The notes: generated by a model not told the origin, from the sequence alone. 64,000 nt of DNA from Verrucomicrobiota bacterium (GCA_023399155.1 JAEWQP010000022.1:186001-250000), one strand, 5' to 3'. Numbered from the stretch's first letter, positions 51,886 through 61,200 are shown. Program-made: numbers and translations.

Positions 51886-52197
51886 GGCGAAAAGGGGAAG
51901 AGCGGGGCATCGGGGAGGCTGGAGGGGCTTCGGTGCGGAAGCGATCCTCTTGCGCGATACCTCGCACGCCACGTGCCAAGCGGTGAGATCCCCGCCGCAC
52001 CAGTGACCGGCCGCACGCGGACGCCCCCGGCCATCGCCCGCGGTGTCGCGAAAGTGGAACGCGCGCGTCCCAGGAATGGAGCGTGTCGTGAAGGTCTCCT
52101 GACATCGGGCTGTCAGTGTGGCATGCTACAGTGCCGGCACGACGTCGCCACGAGGCCGTGGCGGCGTGCCTTTGGAAAAACAAAAACAGCACCCATC
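51886..52197. other. 312-bp divergent intergenic region
   Basis: Lies between the NtrC-type regulator (reading left) and the VOC gene (reading right), so it should hold both promoters. The only structure seen is the dyad at 52099-52116. No clear sigma-70 or sigma-54 promoter stands out. Confidence 0.5.
52099..52116. promoter_or_regulatory. Dyad ctgaca-N6-tgtcag upstream of the VOC gene
   Basis: A perfect 6-bp inverted repeat spaced by six bases, 82 bp before the VOC start codon. The symmetry fits a dimeric repressor or activator site. Confidence 0.35.
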
Positions 52198-52569
52198 ATG
52201 AAAACAAACGCCATCAACTGGTTTGAGATCTACGTGACCGACTTCGAGCGCGCGCGGCGCTTCTATGAAAGCGCCCTGGGCGTGAAGCTTGAGGTCTCGG
52301 ACATCCCGGGCGGACGCATGGGCATGTTTCCCTGCGACTACGAGAAGGGAGTCGGCGGCTGCATCCTGCAGATGGAACCCCAACGGCCCGGTCGCGGCGG
52401 CACGCTGGTCTACCTCAATGTCGAGGGCGAACTCGATGCCGTGGTCGGCCGGGTGGCCACCGCCGGCGGACGCGTGACCCAGGCGCGCATGGCGATCCCG
52501 CCCCACGGCTTTATCGCGCTCATCGAGGATAGTGAAGGCAACCCCGTCGGCCTGCACAGTATGACCTGA
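52198..52569 (+). CDS. VOC-superfamily (glyoxalase/bleomycin-resistance-like) protein
   Basis: 123-residue cytosolic protein with two beta-alpha-beta-beta-beta modules. The first contains INWFEIYVTDFERARRFYESALGVKLE, the second LVYLNVEGELDAVVGRVATAGGRV, and it ends DSEGNPVGLHSM. A metal-ligand set as in glyoxalase I is incomplete, so it may be a binding protein or a dioxygenase-like enzyme of unknown substrate. Start ATG at 52198 matches family N-termini. A strong terminator follows 27 bp after the stop. Confidence 0.88.
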   Translation: MKTNAINWFEIYVTDFERARRFYESALGVKLEVSDIPGGRMGMFPCDYEKGVGGCILQMEPQRPGRGGTLVYLNVEGELDAVVGRVATAGGRVTQARMAIPPHGFIALIEDSEGNPVGLHSMT

Positions 52570-52596
52570 GCTGGGTCAGCTGTTGGGTAGGAATGA

Positions 52597-52625
52597 AAGC
52601 GCGACCTCCGGTCGCGCTTCTTTTG
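52597..52625 (+). terminator. Rho-independent terminator after the VOC gene
   Basis: aagcgcgacc (52597-52606) and ggtcgcgctt (52610-52619) form a perfect 10-bp stem with a 3-nt loop, followed by cttttg. The stem works in both directions, but the T-run is on the plus strand. Confidence 0.88.
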
Positions 52626-52756
52626 TCGATCGTGTCGGCCTCATTCCGGTGGGGTCAGGAGGTCACACAGGGCCCGGAGATATGCCGCGAGGGAATCGCG
52701 CGACGCGTGGCGTCGTGGACCAGTTAGGCGACCATCACCTGGCCTGCGCTGCGGCC

Positions 52757-53422
52757 TCAGGGCGCGGCTTCGCCGCCATCCTCCTCCGTCCCCGGCATGA
52801 CGATATCGTCGGCCGAATGCATCCGCAGGTCCGGGCCGGCCGAGCGCACCTGCATCGCGCCGGCCCCGAGCTGATGAAAGAAATACGGCGTTCCCCAGCG
52901 ATCGACCAGCTCGCCGCGCGGGTTGATGGCTGGATGATCGGCGGGAATCACGGCGAGGCCGCGCGGATTGTCACCCGCGAGCGCCGCCGTGATCTCGGCG
53001 TTGTTGCCCACGGGCAGCTCGTGGAAGTGGTCTGCGAACGCCGTGAAGAGGCTCGCGACCCGCGCGAGATCCTCCCGGCCATCGCCGGAGGCGGCATGCA
53101 GCCCGTCGGCGAGCGCGGAGCGCTCGCCCGGCGGCGGCGGAGCGGCGGGTGAGGCGAAGAACGCGCGCTGTGGCGTGGGACCGGGCGCCGCGTCGACCGC
53201 GGCCGCTGCGGGCATTGTCGCGACCTCCCCAGACGGCGACGCCGCCGAGGAGCTCGGCGGCGTGGCGAGAGAACCGGTCTGAGGCGCATCCGGTGGCGGC
53301 CCGGGTTCCGGCGTTCGGGCCGCGCGCTCAGTGACGACCAGGAGGATGATCGCGCCGATAAGGACGGCGATGGCGAAGGCGACTTGGATGCGTCTGTTTC
53401 CCGTTTTCTTTTTTTCGCTCAT
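52757..53422 (-). CDS. Membrane-anchored pseudopilin-like protein (hypothetical)
   Basis: 221 residues. One N-terminal TM (IQVAFAIAVLIGAIILLVV, about 12-30) follows a charged MSEKKKTGNRR start. A long Pro/Ala/Ser-rich linker to about residue 110 comes next. The C-terminal domain ends with RGELVDRWGTPYFFHQLG and a pair of acidic turns (SAGPDLRMHSADDIVM). That ending resembles the calcium-binding C-terminus of type II secretion pseudopilins (GspG), though the prepilin cleavage motif is not convincing. The start overlaps the DUF1501 stop by 4 nt (ATGA), so it belongs functionally with DUF1800 and DUF1501. Confidence 0.7.
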   Translation of the reverse strand: MSEKKKTGNRRIQVAFAIAVLIGAIILLVVTERAARTPEPGPPPDAPQTGSLATPPSSSAASPSGEVATMPAAAAVDAAPGPTPQRAFFASPAAPPPPGERSALADGLHAASGDGREDLARVASLFTAFADHFHELPVGNNAEITAALAGDNPRGLAVIPADHPAINPRGELVDRWGTPYFFHQLGAGAMQVRSAGPDLRMHSADDIVMPGTEEDGGEAAP

Positions 53423-54816
53423 CCGAGGAATCCGAGGTTGGGGCGGGGGAACCGGTTCAGGTTCGGGAGAATGAGCGAAAGGTCGCTCTCGGCAACGCCG
53501 AACCACCGCGCCAACGTGGCGGAATACTCATCGACCGACGTGGTCGGGATCCAGCGGCCCTGGCCGGTGTCGTCCGGGCCGTTGATCACGAGGTTGGGAA
53601 ACGCCCCGTAGAGATCGCCGCCGCGGACCGCTCCGCCGACAATCAACTGGTGGCTGCCCCAGCCGTGGTCCGAGCCCTCGCCATTGGTCGTGAAGGTGCG
53701 GCCGAAGTCCGACGCAGTGAACGTGGTGACCGAGCTTTCCACCCCGAACTCGACCGTCGCGTTGTAGAAGGCGCCGAGCGACTGGCTGAGGTTGGTGAGC
53801 AGCGAGGCGTGCGCCACGAGTTCGTTGTCGTGCGTGTCGTAACCGCCCACGGAGGCGAAGAAGATCTGCCGGCGAAACCCGAGGCCCGGGCCGGCCTTGA
53901 TCAGCCGCGCGATCATGCGCAGCTGGTTGCCGAGGCTGGTGTTCGGGAAAACCGTGGCGGGATTGGGGGCGGCCTCGAGCGCGGCGCGCAGCACGACGTC
54001 GTTCTCGATCGCGCCGTCTAGAGTCTGTGAATACGCCATGTCGAACAGGTTTCGCTTCTCCATGTCGAGCAGGCTGTTGATCGCCTGGGTGCGGATGCCA
54101 TTGGCCGAGGTGGCGGTGTTGGACATGCCGGAGAGCGCGATCGAGCCGTTCGTCGTGACGTTGTACTGCGAGACATTCGCGCCGACCTGGAACTGGTTCG
54201 TGCCGGCGAGGCTGATTGACATGGTCAGGCGCTGGTTCTCGTTGAGCGCCTGCACGAGATCGGCGACGCGGCCGCCCCAGCCGGTGCGCGAGGTCTGGTC
54301 GGGCAGGGAGGTCTGCCACTGCACCGACTGGTCATTGTGCGAGAAGAGCTGGCGCGGCAGGCGCACGGTGCGCGCGCGGTAGCGCTCGCGTGTCACCGGC
54401 TCCACCAGCGTGCCGACGTTGCACAGCACCGCGGCCCGGCCCTGCGAGAAGAGCGCCTGGATCTCCGGCATCGACGGGTGCAGGCCATAGGCGCGGCCGT
54501 CGGGTGTGCGCGGGACGATCGGCAGGATCAGGTCGCGGGGAAGGGCGAGCGTCTGGCGCGCCGCGGCATAGGCGGCATACGTCGACTCGTCGATCGGCAC
54601 GAGCATGTTGTTGGCGTCGTTGCCGCCGTAGAGGAACAGGCAGACGAGCGCCCGGTAGTCGCCGTCGATCGCGTAGTTGCTCTGCAGCGACGTCGCGGCG
54701 TTGAGCATGCGGAGATTCGCGATGGTCGAGAGCAGGCCGGTGGCGCCGAGGGCGGCGCAGACGCCCTGGCGCATGAAGGCGCGGCGCGAGAGGATGTGGG
54801 AGGGCTGGGAATGCAT
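53419..54816 (-). CDS. DUF1501 family protein, Tat-type leader
   Basis: 465-residue exported protein. The leader SRRAFMRQGVCAALGATGLL looks like a Tat signal. The body has DUF1501 landmarks: VCLFLYGGNDANNMLVP, LHPSMPEIQALFSQGRAAVLCNVG, FSHNDQSVQWQT, FFASVGGYDTHDNE and TASDFGRTFTTNGEGSDHGWGSHQLIVGG. The fold is related to alkaline-phosphatase/sulfatase-type proteins, but activity is not established. ATG at 54816 lies 23 bp after the DUF1800 stop; the frame is open further upstream only opposite the DUF1800 gene. Paired DUF1800-DUF1501 genes are common in Planctomycetes, Verrucomicrobia and Proteobacteria. Confidence 0.93.
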   Translation of the reverse strand: MHSQPSHILSRRAFMRQGVCAALGATGLLSTIANLRMLNAATSLQSNYAIDGDYRALVCLFLYGGNDANNMLVPIDESTYAAYAAARQTLALPRDLILPIVPRTPDGRAYGLHPSMPEIQALFSQGRAAVLCNVGTLVEPVTRERYRARTVRLPRQLFSHNDQSVQWQTSLPDQTSRTGWGGRVADLVQALNENQRLTMSISLAGTNQFQVGANVSQYNVTTNGSIALSGMSNTATSANGIRTQAINSLLDMEKRNLFDMAYSQTLDGAIENDVVLRAALEAAPNPATVFPNTSLGNQLRMIARLIKAGPGLGFRRQIFFASVGGYDTHDNELVAHASLLTNLSQSLGAFYNATVEFGVESSVTTFTASDFGRTFTTNGEGSDHGWGSHQLIVGGAVRGGDLYGAFPNLVINGPDDTGQGRWIPTTSVDEYSATLARWFGVAESDLSLILPNLNRFPRPNLGFLG

Positions 54817-54839
54817 GGCGTGGGCGGCGTGGGGCCGGG

Positions 54840-57800
54840 TTACTTCTGGATGGCGTACTCGGGCGAGATCGTGACGAGGTTGATGGCGGTGCGCGCGCGC
54901 TCGTTGGCCGTGGTGGCGGGGATGCGCGTGACCGCGTCGATCACCGTCGAGCGCATGCCGGGCGACATCGACCCGCCCATGAGCAGCGTGTCGAGCCAGT
55001 CGACCAGACCGGCGGGATCGCCGGCGAGGGCATTGGCGGCGGTGAGATCCAGCGTCACCCCGGACAGGTTGCCGAAGGTCGCGGACCGCAGGGCGTTGGA
55101 GGTGAGCACGACGGTCGTCGCGGTGGTGATCTGGAACTCCGGGGCCACGAGATTGGCCGCTGCGAGGAGGCCCGGGCTGACGTAACCGGGTTCGAAGAAA
55201 TTGAATACGGTCGACGCGCTCAGCGGCGACTGGCCGAAGTTCGTCGTCGCCCCCGGGTAGGAATAGGTGCCGCTCGTCCCCGGCACGGCGCCGAATGCGC
55301 GCCAGAGCGAAGCGAGCCGGACGAGTGGTTCGCGGAGCTTCCCGAACGAGGGATTGGCCGCGGCCGTGGCGGAACGTGCCTCGTAGTCGAGGAGGATGGC
55401 GCGGACAACGGCGCCGAGGTCGCCCCGCACGCCGGCGCCGTTGTCGTCGAACACGCGCGCGACGCGGTGGACGTAGCCCGGGCTCGGGTTGCTCGTCACC
55501 AACCGCTGGATCAGCTGCCGCCCGAGGAACGGTCCGACATTCGGGTGCTGGAACAGCATGTCGAGCGTCGCCTGCAGGTCGGACTCGCCGCTCGCGCCGC
55601 CGGGGATCACCCAGCTCTCGAGGACGCGTTTGTCGCCGGTATCGTGATACGATTCGTACATCTGCAGCGGGGTGAGCATGTCGCGCGTGCCGTAGAGGAA
55701 GTTCGGCGTGGTTTCGGCCGACGCGTAGGACCATCCGGTGAATACGTGGGCGAGGCCCGAGATCGTCTCCTGCGTGTAGGTCGGGATGGGCAGGCCGTGC
55801 GTGTCGAGCACGAGGGTGCCGTCGGGATGGAGCTTGTTCAGCCCGATGGAGAACAGCTGCATCACCTCGCGGGCGTAGTTTTCATCTGGATATATGCCAC
55901 GGGCGGGGTCCGGCTTCTGGTTGCGCAGCATCGACAGGTAGATCGCCATCGCCGGGCTGCGCGTCACGTCCTCGAGCAGGGTGCGGAAGTTGCCGAAGGC
56001 GTTTCGCTGGAGCATGTCGTAGTACCACGTCAGCCCGAACGCCTCGCCGCCGAGGTTGTCCGACGCGTCCGAGACCACGAAGATCTCGCTCAGGGCGAAG
56101 GCCACGCGCTGGCGCAGTTGGTCGGGCGCGTGCACGGCGCGCTGCCACCAGATCTCCCGGCGGTGCTGCTGGCCCACCCCTGCGTCCGGGTTGGTGGCGC
56201 GAAGATCGAGGAGCTTCTGTTCGAGGGCGGGAAGGTGATAGGACGGCTCGAGGGCAAACTGCTCGTCCAGCCACGCCTGCACCCCGATGGCGCGCACGCG
56301 GTCGATTTCGGCCTGAGTGGGTCCGAACGTCGCCTGCTGCAGGAAGCGCGAGGCCTCAGCCGTCGTGGGCGCACCTCCCGGCAGGGGCGGCGGGGTTGAG
56401 GGTGCGACGAAATGCGACGTGCCTGCGGCGGCGCCAAGCTGCGCCCGCAGTTCGCCGCCCGGAAAGCTCGTGGTGTGAACGACGACGTAGATCAATCCAC
56501 TGCGCAGGGCATCGGCGAGATCCGCCGCGGTGAGGCTGCCCGAGTCGCGCATCTGCCACGTGAACGACGTCACCTGGCCGTTGGGAAGGGAGCGGATCTG
56601 CGGCCCGGTCTGGCCGACATCGCCCACATAGATGTAAGTGGACGTCTGTTCCGCACTCAGTCCGGAGAATCGCAGGGAGACGACGGCCGTGCGCGCAGCC
56701 TCATCGAAGAGCATCGAAACAATGCCCGACGCAGGCGAGGCGACGCCCGGCTCCGGGCGAAGCATGCCGAGGTACAGCACCTTTCCCTCCTCGACGGGCG
56801 CGAAGGCGTTGAAGCGCGAGAGCGCGTAACCCGGCACGATCTCCGGCGCCGCATCGGCCGCTGCAGTGGGCCGGCGCCAGGCGACCGCCACGTGCGCGCC
56901 CGCGGCCGCGGGCCGGTGGACGATGTCGAAGTAGTAGGTGCGGCCGGCAGTGAGGGCGATCCACATGGACTGTTGCGCGGGATCGGCATCCCAGTGCGCC
57001 GCTGGCGAGGCCGCCGGCACGGCGGCCCGCCGCACGCGATCCCCCGGTTGCTCGCTGTCCGCGAGCCAGAACTCGGCCGGCCCGGAGGCCGAGATCCAGA
57101 AGGTGTAGTTTCCCGTCTCCGGGGCTGTGATGTAACCGCGGATACGCTCCAGCGCGACGCCGCCCGGAGCGTCCGACGCGAGCGAGCCAAGCGGCCCCCC
57201 GGGCGTCGCGTCCGCGGCGGGGATCTCGAAGCCGGAGGCGGCGGCGGTCCAGCGCTCCGGAACCGGCGCGGCCCCCGTGCTGATCACGGACAGGTTGAGC
57301 AGCTCGGCGCCGGTTCCCTGGGCGTTGACCGCGGTCAGGAAGATCGAGTAGCTGCCCGGCGCGACAGGCGTTCCCGAGATCACGCCTGTGGCCGGGTCGA
57401 GCGAGAGGCCCGGCGGGAGCCCCGAGGCGCCGTAGCTCCATGCCGTGGGCGCCGCGGTGATGCGGTAGTGGTACGGTCCGCCGACCAGCGCGACGTCCGC
57501 GATCGGGCTCGTGATCGCCGGGGCGACCGAAGTGGCCTGGTAGACCCGATTGGCGGGAAATACCGCGCGCGGCATGCCTGCCGCCTGCCACGAGAGGATC
57601 GCCGTGGCCGTGCCAGAGCTGTCGTAATACTCCATGCGCACGGCGTAGCGCACGCCCGCGGCCAGGTTGACCGTCGCCGTCCAGTCGCGCGCACCCTGGT
57701 TCACCCAACGGTCGATGAGCAGCTGGTCGTCGATCCAGAGACGCACGCCGTCGTCGGTGCGGGCGACGAAGGTGTAGGCCTGGGTCGTGTCGACCTGGAT

Positions 57801-59234
57801 GTATCCAGTCCACCGCGCGGAGAAATTGTCGCGCGGCAGCTCGGCAGCCGGCGCATTTCCGCCCCAGGAGAAGTTGATCTCGGCATCGGTGCGCGTGAGG
57901 ACAGGCGCACCGGAGACCGTGCGGTTGTTGAAGTACTCGGCCAGCCAGCCGGTGCCGGTCGGCGCGGTGGTGTCGCGGATGATCAGATGCGCCGTGCCGG
58001 TTCCAGCGATCGTGTACGCGGTCCCCGGCACGAGCGACACATCGAGGATCTCCGTCGGCTCCCACCGATAGTCGGTCCAGGCGCCGACGATGAACGTCGC
58101 CGAGGCCGATCCCGCCGGGATGGTGACCTGCGCCGGAACGCCCGTGTAATCATCGGGCGAGGCGGTGCCTCCGGACTGCAGGGCGACGCGGAGGGGCGAC
58201 GAGAGGTCACCCGAGCGCATCACCATCACGGTCGCGCCGGGCGTAAGGCCTTCGGTGATACGCTCGTTGAGCGCGAGGATGGAGACTGCCGGTGCGTCCC
58301 CGCCCGCCGCGGGAGGCGGCGTGTCGCCGGGTCCCGGGGGCTCGAGGTCGTAGACCTCGAAGAGGACGACACCGCGCCCGGCGTCCGCGTCGTCGATGTG
58401 CACCGTGTAGACGCCGGGCGGAAGCGCCACCAGGAGTGCCGCGTCCCTGGAGGCGCGGTCGATGGGAAACGCGCCCGCCTTCCTGGCCGCCTGCTCGAGG
58501 GCGGCAGGGTCGCTCCCGGTGGCCCAGTCGTCATTCGTCAGGAGCGGTTCGCTTCCGCTGAACAGGCGCATGCGCGGGTTGCCGGTGGCCCCGGCGAGGC
58601 CGAGCGTGGCGAGCGACGGGCCGATGGCGCGCAGGAGCAGGCGCTTCGGCGCGCCGGGCGTGATGACGAACCCGCCGATGAGCAGCGGGTTCGCACCCCC
58701 GATCTCGCCGCGCAGCGAGACGTTCACGATCGCGGGTGCGTCGTCCTCGGGCCGCGCCGCGTCGTAGAGTTCGAGGAGCACCTCGCCCGTGCCGCCGCTC
58801 CGGCCCCGGGCATGCGCGGTGTAGATGCCCGGCGAGAGCGGGATGAGCAGGGCGGCGTCCTTGCTGTTGTTGACCAGGTTGAACGCACCGAGGCGCCGGT
58901 AGGCGGCGACCAGGTCGGCGTCGGCGCCCCACGTGTCATTGCCAAGGTCGTACCCGCCGCTCCTATACAGACGGAGCTCGGGATCGAGGACGTGCCCGGC
59001 CACCCCGAAGGGAGCGAGCCCCGGTCCGACCGCGCGCAGCAGCATCGTGCGGCTGTTGGTGCCGGAAAGGACGAAGCCGGCAATGAGCACATTGTCGCCA
59101 CTGCCGGTGAAGGCGCGGGCCGAGATGTTGGACAGGCGGCCAGGCGCGGTCGCGGGAATCTGGGTTTGGGCGAATGACGGCGACAGGCCGGCGAGGGCCG
59201 CGAGGGCGGACAGGAGGGCGCGCAGATGAGTCAT
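54840..59234 (-). CDS. Very large DUF1800 protein with adhesion-type N-terminal domains
   Basis: 1464 residues, about three times the usual DUF1800 length. Approximate order: signal peptide 1-23; two homologous beta domains at 24-150 and 160-290 (each with a LLLRAVGPGLA/LLLRAIGPSLA motif and a DAALLIPLSPGIYT/DAALLVALPPGVYT motif); a Calx-beta domain at 315-420; PA14 at 430-550 (FVARTDDGVRLWIDDQLLID); an Ig-like domain at 565-655; a second PA14-like region at 660-815; a CHRD domain at 820-945; and DUF1800 from about 965 (RFLQQATFGPTQAEIDRV) to the end. It is presumably extracellular or surface-bound and works with the DUF1501 protein encoded 23 bp downstream. Biological role unknown. Confidence 0.92.
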   Translation of the reverse strand: MTHLRALLSALAALAGLSPSFAQTQIPATAPGRLSNISARAFTGSGDNVLIAGFVLSGTNSRTMLLRAVGPGLAPFGVAGHVLDPELRLYRSGGYDLGNDTWGADADLVAAYRRLGAFNLVNNSKDAALLIPLSPGIYTAHARGRSGGTGEVLLELYDAARPEDDAPAIVNVSLRGEIGGANPLLIGGFVITPGAPKRLLLRAIGPSLATLGLAGATGNPRMRLFSGSEPLLTNDDWATGSDPAALEQAARKAGAFPIDRASRDAALLVALPPGVYTVHIDDADAGRGVVLFEVYDLEPPGPGDTPPPAAGGDAPAVSILALNERITEGLTPGATVMVMRSGDLSSPLRVALQSGGTASPDDYTGVPAQVTIPAGSASATFIVGAWTDYRWEPTEILDVSLVPGTAYTIAGTGTAHLIIRDTTAPTGTGWLAEYFNNRTVSGAPVLTRTDAEINFSWGGNAPAAELPRDNFSARWTGYIQVDTTQAYTFVARTDDGVRLWIDDQLLIDRWVNQGARDWTATVNLAAGVRYAVRMEYYDSSGTATAILSWQAAGMPRAVFPANRVYQATSVAPAITSPIADVALVGGPYHYRITAAPTAWSYGASGLPPGLSLDPATGVISGTPVAPGSYSIFLTAVNAQGTGAELLNLSVISTGAAPVPERWTAAASGFEIPAADATPGGPLGSLASDAPGGVALERIRGYITAPETGNYTFWISASGPAEFWLADSEQPGDRVRRAAVPAASPAAHWDADPAQQSMWIALTAGRTYYFDIVHRPAAAGAHVAVAWRRPTAAADAAPEIVPGYALSRFNAFAPVEEGKVLYLGMLRPEPGVASPASGIVSMLFDEAARTAVVSLRFSGLSAEQTSTYIYVGDVGQTGPQIRSLPNGQVTSFTWQMRDSGSLTAADLADALRSGLIYVVVHTTSFPGGELRAQLGAAAGTSHFVAPSTPPPLPGGAPTTAEASRFLQQATFGPTQAEIDRVRAIGVQAWLDEQFALEPSYHLPALEQKLLDLRATNPDAGVGQQHRREIWWQRAVHAPDQLRQRVAFALSEIFVVSDASDNLGGEAFGLTWYYDMLQRNAFGNFRTLLEDVTRSPAMAIYLSMLRNQKPDPARGIYPDENYAREVMQLFSIGLNKLHPDGTLVLDTHGLPIPTYTQETISGLAHVFTGWSYASAETTPNFLYGTRDMLTPLQMYESYHDTGDKRVLESWVIPGGASGESDLQATLDMLFQHPNVGPFLGRQLIQRLVTSNPSPGYVHRVARVFDDNGAGVRGDLGAVVRAILLDYEARSATAAANPSFGKLREPLVRLASLWRAFGAVPGTSGTYSYPGATTNFGQSPLSASTVFNFFEPGYVSPGLLAAANLVAPEFQITTATTVVLTSNALRSATFGNLSGVTLDLTAANALAGDPAGLVDWLDTLLMGGSMSPGMRSTVIDAVTRIPATTANERARTAINLVTISPEYAIQK

Positions 59235-59316
59235 GAGGCTGAACTGGGTTGGCCGGCGCGCGGGCAGCATCGCGCAGGAGATACCGGCTCTCTGCGCCGT
59301 TCTAATAGTGAAGTTA

Positions 59317-59334
59317 AGCCCGCGTGATCGGGCT
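59317..59334. other. Small hairpin upstream of the DUF1800 gene
   Basis: agcccg (59317-59322) and cgggct (59329-59334) form a 6-bp stem with a 6-nt loop in the 196-bp gap between the rhomboid gene and the DUF1800 gene. Nothing else is recognisable in that gap. Confidence 0.3.
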
Positions 59335-59430
59335 GCGTCGGATTTACGACTCAGTCAAAACCCGCTGGAGGGATCCACCGGGTCGCCCCGGGCCCAAGTC
59401 CCCGGGGGTGGCCGTCCTCCCGTGCGCCGC

Positions 59431-60093
59431 TCAACGCGCGCGGCGCGGGCGCGGCGCGAAGGGCCGCGCGAGCAGCGCCCCGGCCACGAAACCGCCCACG
59501 TGCGCCCACCAGGCGACGCCGCCGGAGAGGCTGGGCAGTGCGTCGGCGATGCCGTTCCAGATCTGGAATGCGAACCAGATCAGGATGAATACGAACGCCG
59601 GGATCGGAAGCAGCGGTGCGAACCAGATCGGCGTGAGCGTCACGATGATCGATCGCGGATAGAAGCGGAAGTACGCACCGAGCACGCCGGAGATCGCGCC
59701 GCTCGCTCCGATCATCACGGTGGTCGATCCCGGCGCGAAGACGAACTGCGCCGCAGCCGCTGCGATGCCTGTCAGCAGGTAGAAGATCACGAAACGCGCG
59801 TGGCCGAGTCGATCCTCGACGTTGTTGCCGAAGAGCCAGAGAAACCAGCAGTTGCCTGCGAGGTGGGCCCAGCTTCCGTGCAGGAACATCGACGTCACCA
59901 GCGTCGCCCAGGTCTCCGGTGGTGCGCCCGGCCGGAGTGAAGCCGGCACCAGGCCCCAGGTGCCGACGAAGCGCACGAGGGCCGGATCGGGCAGGGTGTA
60001 TTCATAGACGGTGAGACCCATGCACGCGGCGATGAACAGCAGCACGAACACCGGCGTGCGGTGGTGCGGGGTCTCGTCATAGAGCGGGAGCAC
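59431..60093 (-). CDS. Rhomboid-family intramembrane serine protease
   Basis: 220-residue six-TM membrane protease. The catalytic dyad is present: Ser131 in IGASGAISGVLGAYF and His198 in WWAHVGGFVAGALLA. The TM2 motif HLAGN (His77, Asn81) supplies the oxyanion residues. This short six-TM form is the usual verrucomicrobial/actinobacterial type. No partner substrate is indicated by its neighbours. Confidence 0.95.
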   Translation of the reverse strand: MLPLYDETPHHRTPVFVLLFIAACMGLTVYEYTLPDPALVRFVGTWGLVPASLRPGAPPETWATLVTSMFLHGSWAHLAGNCWFLWLFGNNVEDRLGHARFVIFYLLTGIAAAAAQFVFAPGSTTVMIGASGAISGVLGAYFRFYPRSIIVTLTPIWFAPLLPIPAFVFILIWFAFQIWNGIADALPSLSGGVAWWAHVGGFVAGALLARPFAPRPRRAR

Positions 60094-60190
60094 GCACCAG
60101 CCTGGGGGCAGGGCGCGGGCGGCGAAAAGCCGAAACCGCCGCGGCCTCTCGCGGCTTGCCGGCTCCGCGTCGAGCCGCCTAGATCACGGC

Positions 60191-60724
60191 ATGCTCACCA
60201 CCGTTGTCTTCACCGTGTTTGGCGCGGATCGCCCGGGTCTGGTCGAGGCCGTGGCCGGATGTGTGACGGCCCATGGAGGCAACTGGCTGGAGAGCCGCCT
60301 GCTGCATCTCGGCGGCCACTTCGCCGGGATCGTGCGCGCGGAGATCGACGAACCGCGCCGGGCCGGGCTGCTCGCGGGCCTGCGCCGCCTCGAGGACGGC
60401 GGCCTGACCGTGATCGTGCACCATGCCGGGGAGCCGTCGACCACGCAGGCCGCGCCCCGGGATACCGGCGCCGCACGCCTCGAGGTGATGGGGCATGATC
60501 GGCCCGGGATCGTGCGCGAGATCGCCAGTGCGCTCGCCGCCCGCGGGGTCAATGTCGAGGAACTCGCGACCGAACGCGTCAGCGCGCCGATGACGGGGGA
60601 CCCGATGTTTGTCGCACGCGCGGACGTGCAGCTGCCGCCGGGCCTCGAGCCGTCCGTCCTGCGCGGTGCTCTCGAGAAGATCGCCTCCGACCTGATGGTG
60701 GAGCTGACGTTTTCAGCGAAGTAG
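60191..60724 (+). CDS. Double ACT-domain protein (GcvR-like)
   Basis: 177-residue cytosolic protein made of two ACT domains: 1-80 (VVFTVFGADRPGLVEAVAGCVTAHGGNWLESRL) and 90-177 (LEVMGHDRPGIVREIASALAARGVNVEELATER). This matches the glycine-cleavage repressor GcvR and related amino-acid-responsive regulators. There is no DNA-binding domain, so it would act on a partner protein. The second ACT domain has the conserved RPGI and GVNVEEL ligand-binding turns. It stands alone between divergent and convergent neighbours. Confidence 0.87.
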   Translation: MLTTVVFTVFGADRPGLVEAVAGCVTAHGGNWLESRLLHLGGHFAGIVRAEIDEPRRAGLLAGLRRLEDGGLTVIVHHAGEPSTTQAAPRDTGAARLEVMGHDRPGIVREIASALAARGVNVEELATERVSAPMTGDPMFVARADVQLPPGLEPSVLRGALEKIASDLMVELTFSAK

Positions 60725-60735
60725 GGAGATTCCCA

Positions 60736-61089
60736 CTACTCGTCGCGCACGCGGGCGCGTCCGCCCTTGGTGATGGCGCGGCGGCGCTTGCCCTCGCGAA
60801 AGGCGCGCTTCACGCCGGCTGGACGGGGACGCTTCTGGCGGCGAAGCTTCTCGCGCGCGGCGCGCGCCGCAAGCCGCCGGCGCTCCTCGCTCCCGGCGAC
60901 AAGTGCCTCGAGGCGCTCGCGCGCGAGCCGGCGGTTTTCCGCCTGCGAGCGCGTGTCCTGCACGCTGACGGAGAGCCCGCTCGGCAGGTGCGTGAGCGTG
61001 ACGCGCGTGGCCACCTTGTTGACGTTCTGGCCGCCCGGGCCGGAGGCGTGGGAAAAGGTCTCGCGCAGATCGGATTCAGCCAGGGCCAT
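60736..61089 (-). CDS. Peptide chain release factor-like GGQ protein
   Basis: 117 residues containing only the peptidyl-tRNA hydrolase domain of class I release factors: SGPGGQNVNKVATRVTLTHL with the catalytic GGQ, then SGLSVSVQDTRSQAENRRLARERL, and a long Arg/Lys-rich tail. The short PSGL insertion and the RSQ-N motif resemble mitochondrial-type MTRFR and bacterial RF-like proteins more than ArfB. It probably rescues stalled ribosomes. ATG at 61089 (MALAESDLRETF) was preferred over an upstream in-frame start with a non-conserved leader. It converges with the ACT gene, 11 bp apart. Confidence 0.88.
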   Translation of the reverse strand: MALAESDLRETFSHASGPGGQNVNKVATRVTLTHLPSGLSVSVQDTRSQAENRRLARERLEALVAGSEERRRLAARAAREKLRRQKRPRPAGVKRAFREGKRRRAITKGGRARVRDE

Positions 61090-61200
61090 GGTGGAGCGTC
61101 TCGCCGCGGATTGTCGCCGCCCGCCCGCCGGAGGCAAGCGCGGGCCGGTCGCCGACACCGGCCGCGGATCCGGACCGCTGCGCGCCGTCGGCGTCCGCCT

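Noticed and set aside
52119..52134. tggcatgctacagtgc as a possible sigma-54 promoter
   Set aside because: GG and GC are 11 bases apart instead of 10 and the -12 TTGC is missing.
56412..59177. A 921-codon plus-strand frame over the DUF1800 gene
   Set aside because: Antisense shadow of a beta-rich repeat protein; no conserved motif.
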